The position numbers were made by a program, and so were the translations under genes. The notes beneath the pieces were generated by a model. It was not told the DNA's origin and did not search any database. It saw nothing but the letters and a program-made list of their open reading frames with translations. From Macrothele yani (Eukaryota > Arthropoda > Arachnida > Araneae > Macrothelidae), in NCBI GenBank assembly GCA_039090855.1, contig CM077001.1, forward strand, positions 121,663,922 through 121,727,921: a DNA stretch of 64,000 bases, written 5' to 3'. Shown here one piece after another: positions 62,766 through 64,000 of the stretch. Each line of letters opens with the position of its first letter. Positions within the stretch are counted from its first letter, which is position 1.

Positions 62766-64000
62766 CTGGTTTTTTTGTTTTTTTTTGCTCCTGCTGAAGA
62801 TCTTTACTCATATTTCTTTTCTTATCCCTTCCTTTAATCTTTCTTTAAGGCGGGCATAAAGCAAAAATGCTGCAGTTTCTTTTTGTAATGCGACATCACG
62901 AAAACTCGGCATAATGATTTGTTTTGAACATTAGTCTTATTTGGCTGACCTTTCCTTTTCCTCTTGTGTGCTTTTTTTTTAATTCTTTTTCTGCATTAAC
63001 AGTAATCCATTCTCATTTTAACACCTACATAAAAACTAAATATACTCATGACCGTATCCAGAAGCTTACCTTGGAGGAGAGAAGGGGGGGGGGGGTTGCT
63101 CCAGCCTCAGCAAAGAAAACAAAATAAACAATAAAAAGTTATTTATTAAATAATTCATACAGTGGTGGAAATGGGAATTAGCCAAGTTCCGCCTGAAGCT
63201 GGACGTCTCTCACTCCAGCTTCAGTAAGACGTGCCCTGGTCTTATTAGGGAACTTGAGCAAAGGAAAAGCCGGGTCAACTATGGTTGACAGATGGTAGTA
63301 CCCTCGGAGGTACGTTGCTCTCGATATTGAGCTAGGTACGTTGCTCTCGATGTCTATTGACCAAGGTGTTTTTTGATGACCCTGGCCCGGGGTCATCACC
63401 ACAGCACTGGCCCTAGCGCTGTGGACTATGTAAATATTTCTGTGTGAATAATGTGTTTTCAGTGCCTGAATATTTGTGAGACGGGTGCATGAGACCCTCA
63501 CAGTGTAACGTGAATGTAATATTTGTTTTGATAAGATACCAAATAAAGGACTTTTGTCCCAAAATCTCGCGTTGGCGGGCGATCTCCCGGCCACGAGATG
63601 AGATTTTATTTTGAAAAAGTTGCTTGCCCCAACTGCCCATAGCACGTCGCACACACGGGTTGTGACATAAGGGTGTAAGGTACTGGTCCCGTGGGGGAGG
63701 CAGATCCCCACAGGTCTCTAGACCGAATCTGTCCGAGTGAAAGACTGTGGTTTCCGGTGACTGACGGGCTAGCTGTCGGAACGTCGTCAGGGATCCTATT
63801 AATCCCAAACTATTTGAGAGAGTTCCGCATTTCCCTGCGAGGTCTACACTAAGACGGTGCAGGTAAAGTCATCAGCCTAGGTTACCTTCAAACAAATAGG
63901 GGACGTTGATTCCACTAACATTGCAGTTTTTCTGTTGTATTATTATTTTTTTTATTGGAAAAGATTTATCTGCCATTCGCATTTTGAAAAGAAAACAAAT
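62766..64000. other. unassigned right end of the window
   Basis: Contains a G10 run at 63086, a short direct repeat GGTACGTTGCTCTCGAT (63310 and 63336), and a small palindrome near 63376 (GATGACCCTGGCCCGGGGTC). A 177-codon minus-strand frame (63178-63711) has no domain or composition that I recognise. I do not call a gene. Confidence 0.4.

Noticed and set aside
63178..63711. 177-codon minus-strand frame near the right edge
   Set aside because: No domain or family recognised, and overlapping frames exist in the same region. A protein search would decide; I do not call it a gene.

Overview
This window is repeat-dominated animal DNA, most likely from an arthropod with a large, TE-rich genome. 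The inference rests on the mix of elements: mariner and Tc1 transposases, an RTE-type LINE, Penelope-like elements (PLEs), hAT-type non-autonomous elements, several tRNA-headed SINE families and miniature LTR elements. I cannot name the species. I see no convincing host gene, no rRNA and no CRISPR array. Nearly every coding region is transposon-derived, and nearly all carry frameshifts or stops; the main exception is an uninterrupted 688-codon RTE reading frame at 21120-23186.

Layout. 0-4.4 kb: a mariner 3' end, two decayed Tc1 copies, a 204-bp tandem duplication and a SINE-A. 4.4-8.4 kb: an outer inverted-repeat element holding a TTAA-flanked MITE that was split by an RTE copy, then a SINE-A with an 11-bp target duplication. 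8.9-16.4 kb: a miniature LTR element, a minisatellite broken by a hAT-type element that itself carries a SINE-A, a 438-bp SINE, two Tc1 5' ends and nested SINE-B/SINE-A insertions. 16.7-20.7 kb: SINE heads, a large palindrome with hammerhead-like cores, an 83-bp tandem array and a 445-bp duplication. 21.1-25.5 kb: the intact RTE ORF and a hAT-type element carrying SINEs and a miniature LTR element. 27.7-32.9 kb: two mariners, a hAT relic and a Tc1. 34.6-38.7 kb: a solo LTR, a 299-bp duplication, a TA-flanked fold-back element full of 137-bp repeats and a 70-bp satellite. 38.9-41.1 kb: an internally deleted LTR retrotransposon with a gag fragment, then a complete miniature LTR element. 41.6-46.8 kb: a PLE split by a Tc1, and an RTE relic split by a Tc1, a solo LTR and three SINEs. 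47.9-49.3 kb: a distinct mariner-superfamily element. 51-55.5 kb: a full-length RTE, a long hairpin and a truncated RTE. 58.1-61.0 kb: a hAT-type element with an 8-bp target duplication and a 19-bp minisatellite. 61-64 kb: RTE relics, a duplication, a GC-rich patch and unassigned DNA.

The most interesting system is a family of miniature LTR retroelements (TRIM-like; 395 to about 590 bp) at 8866-9385, 24816-25210 and 40517-41103, with lone LTRs at 15309, 34663 and 44466. They have 4-bp target duplications where intact, a primer-binding-site-like TGGCGCC just inside the 5' LTR, a purine tract before the 3' LTR, no ORF, and a tRNA-like module in the middle of every LTR. The modules differ between copies and always centre on a TCCGGA palindrome at the anticodon-loop position. 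The nearby LTR retrotransposon at 38881 shares the LTR start TGTGACGTA and a TGGTGCCCGAACC primer site, and is a candidate relative of the mobilising element.
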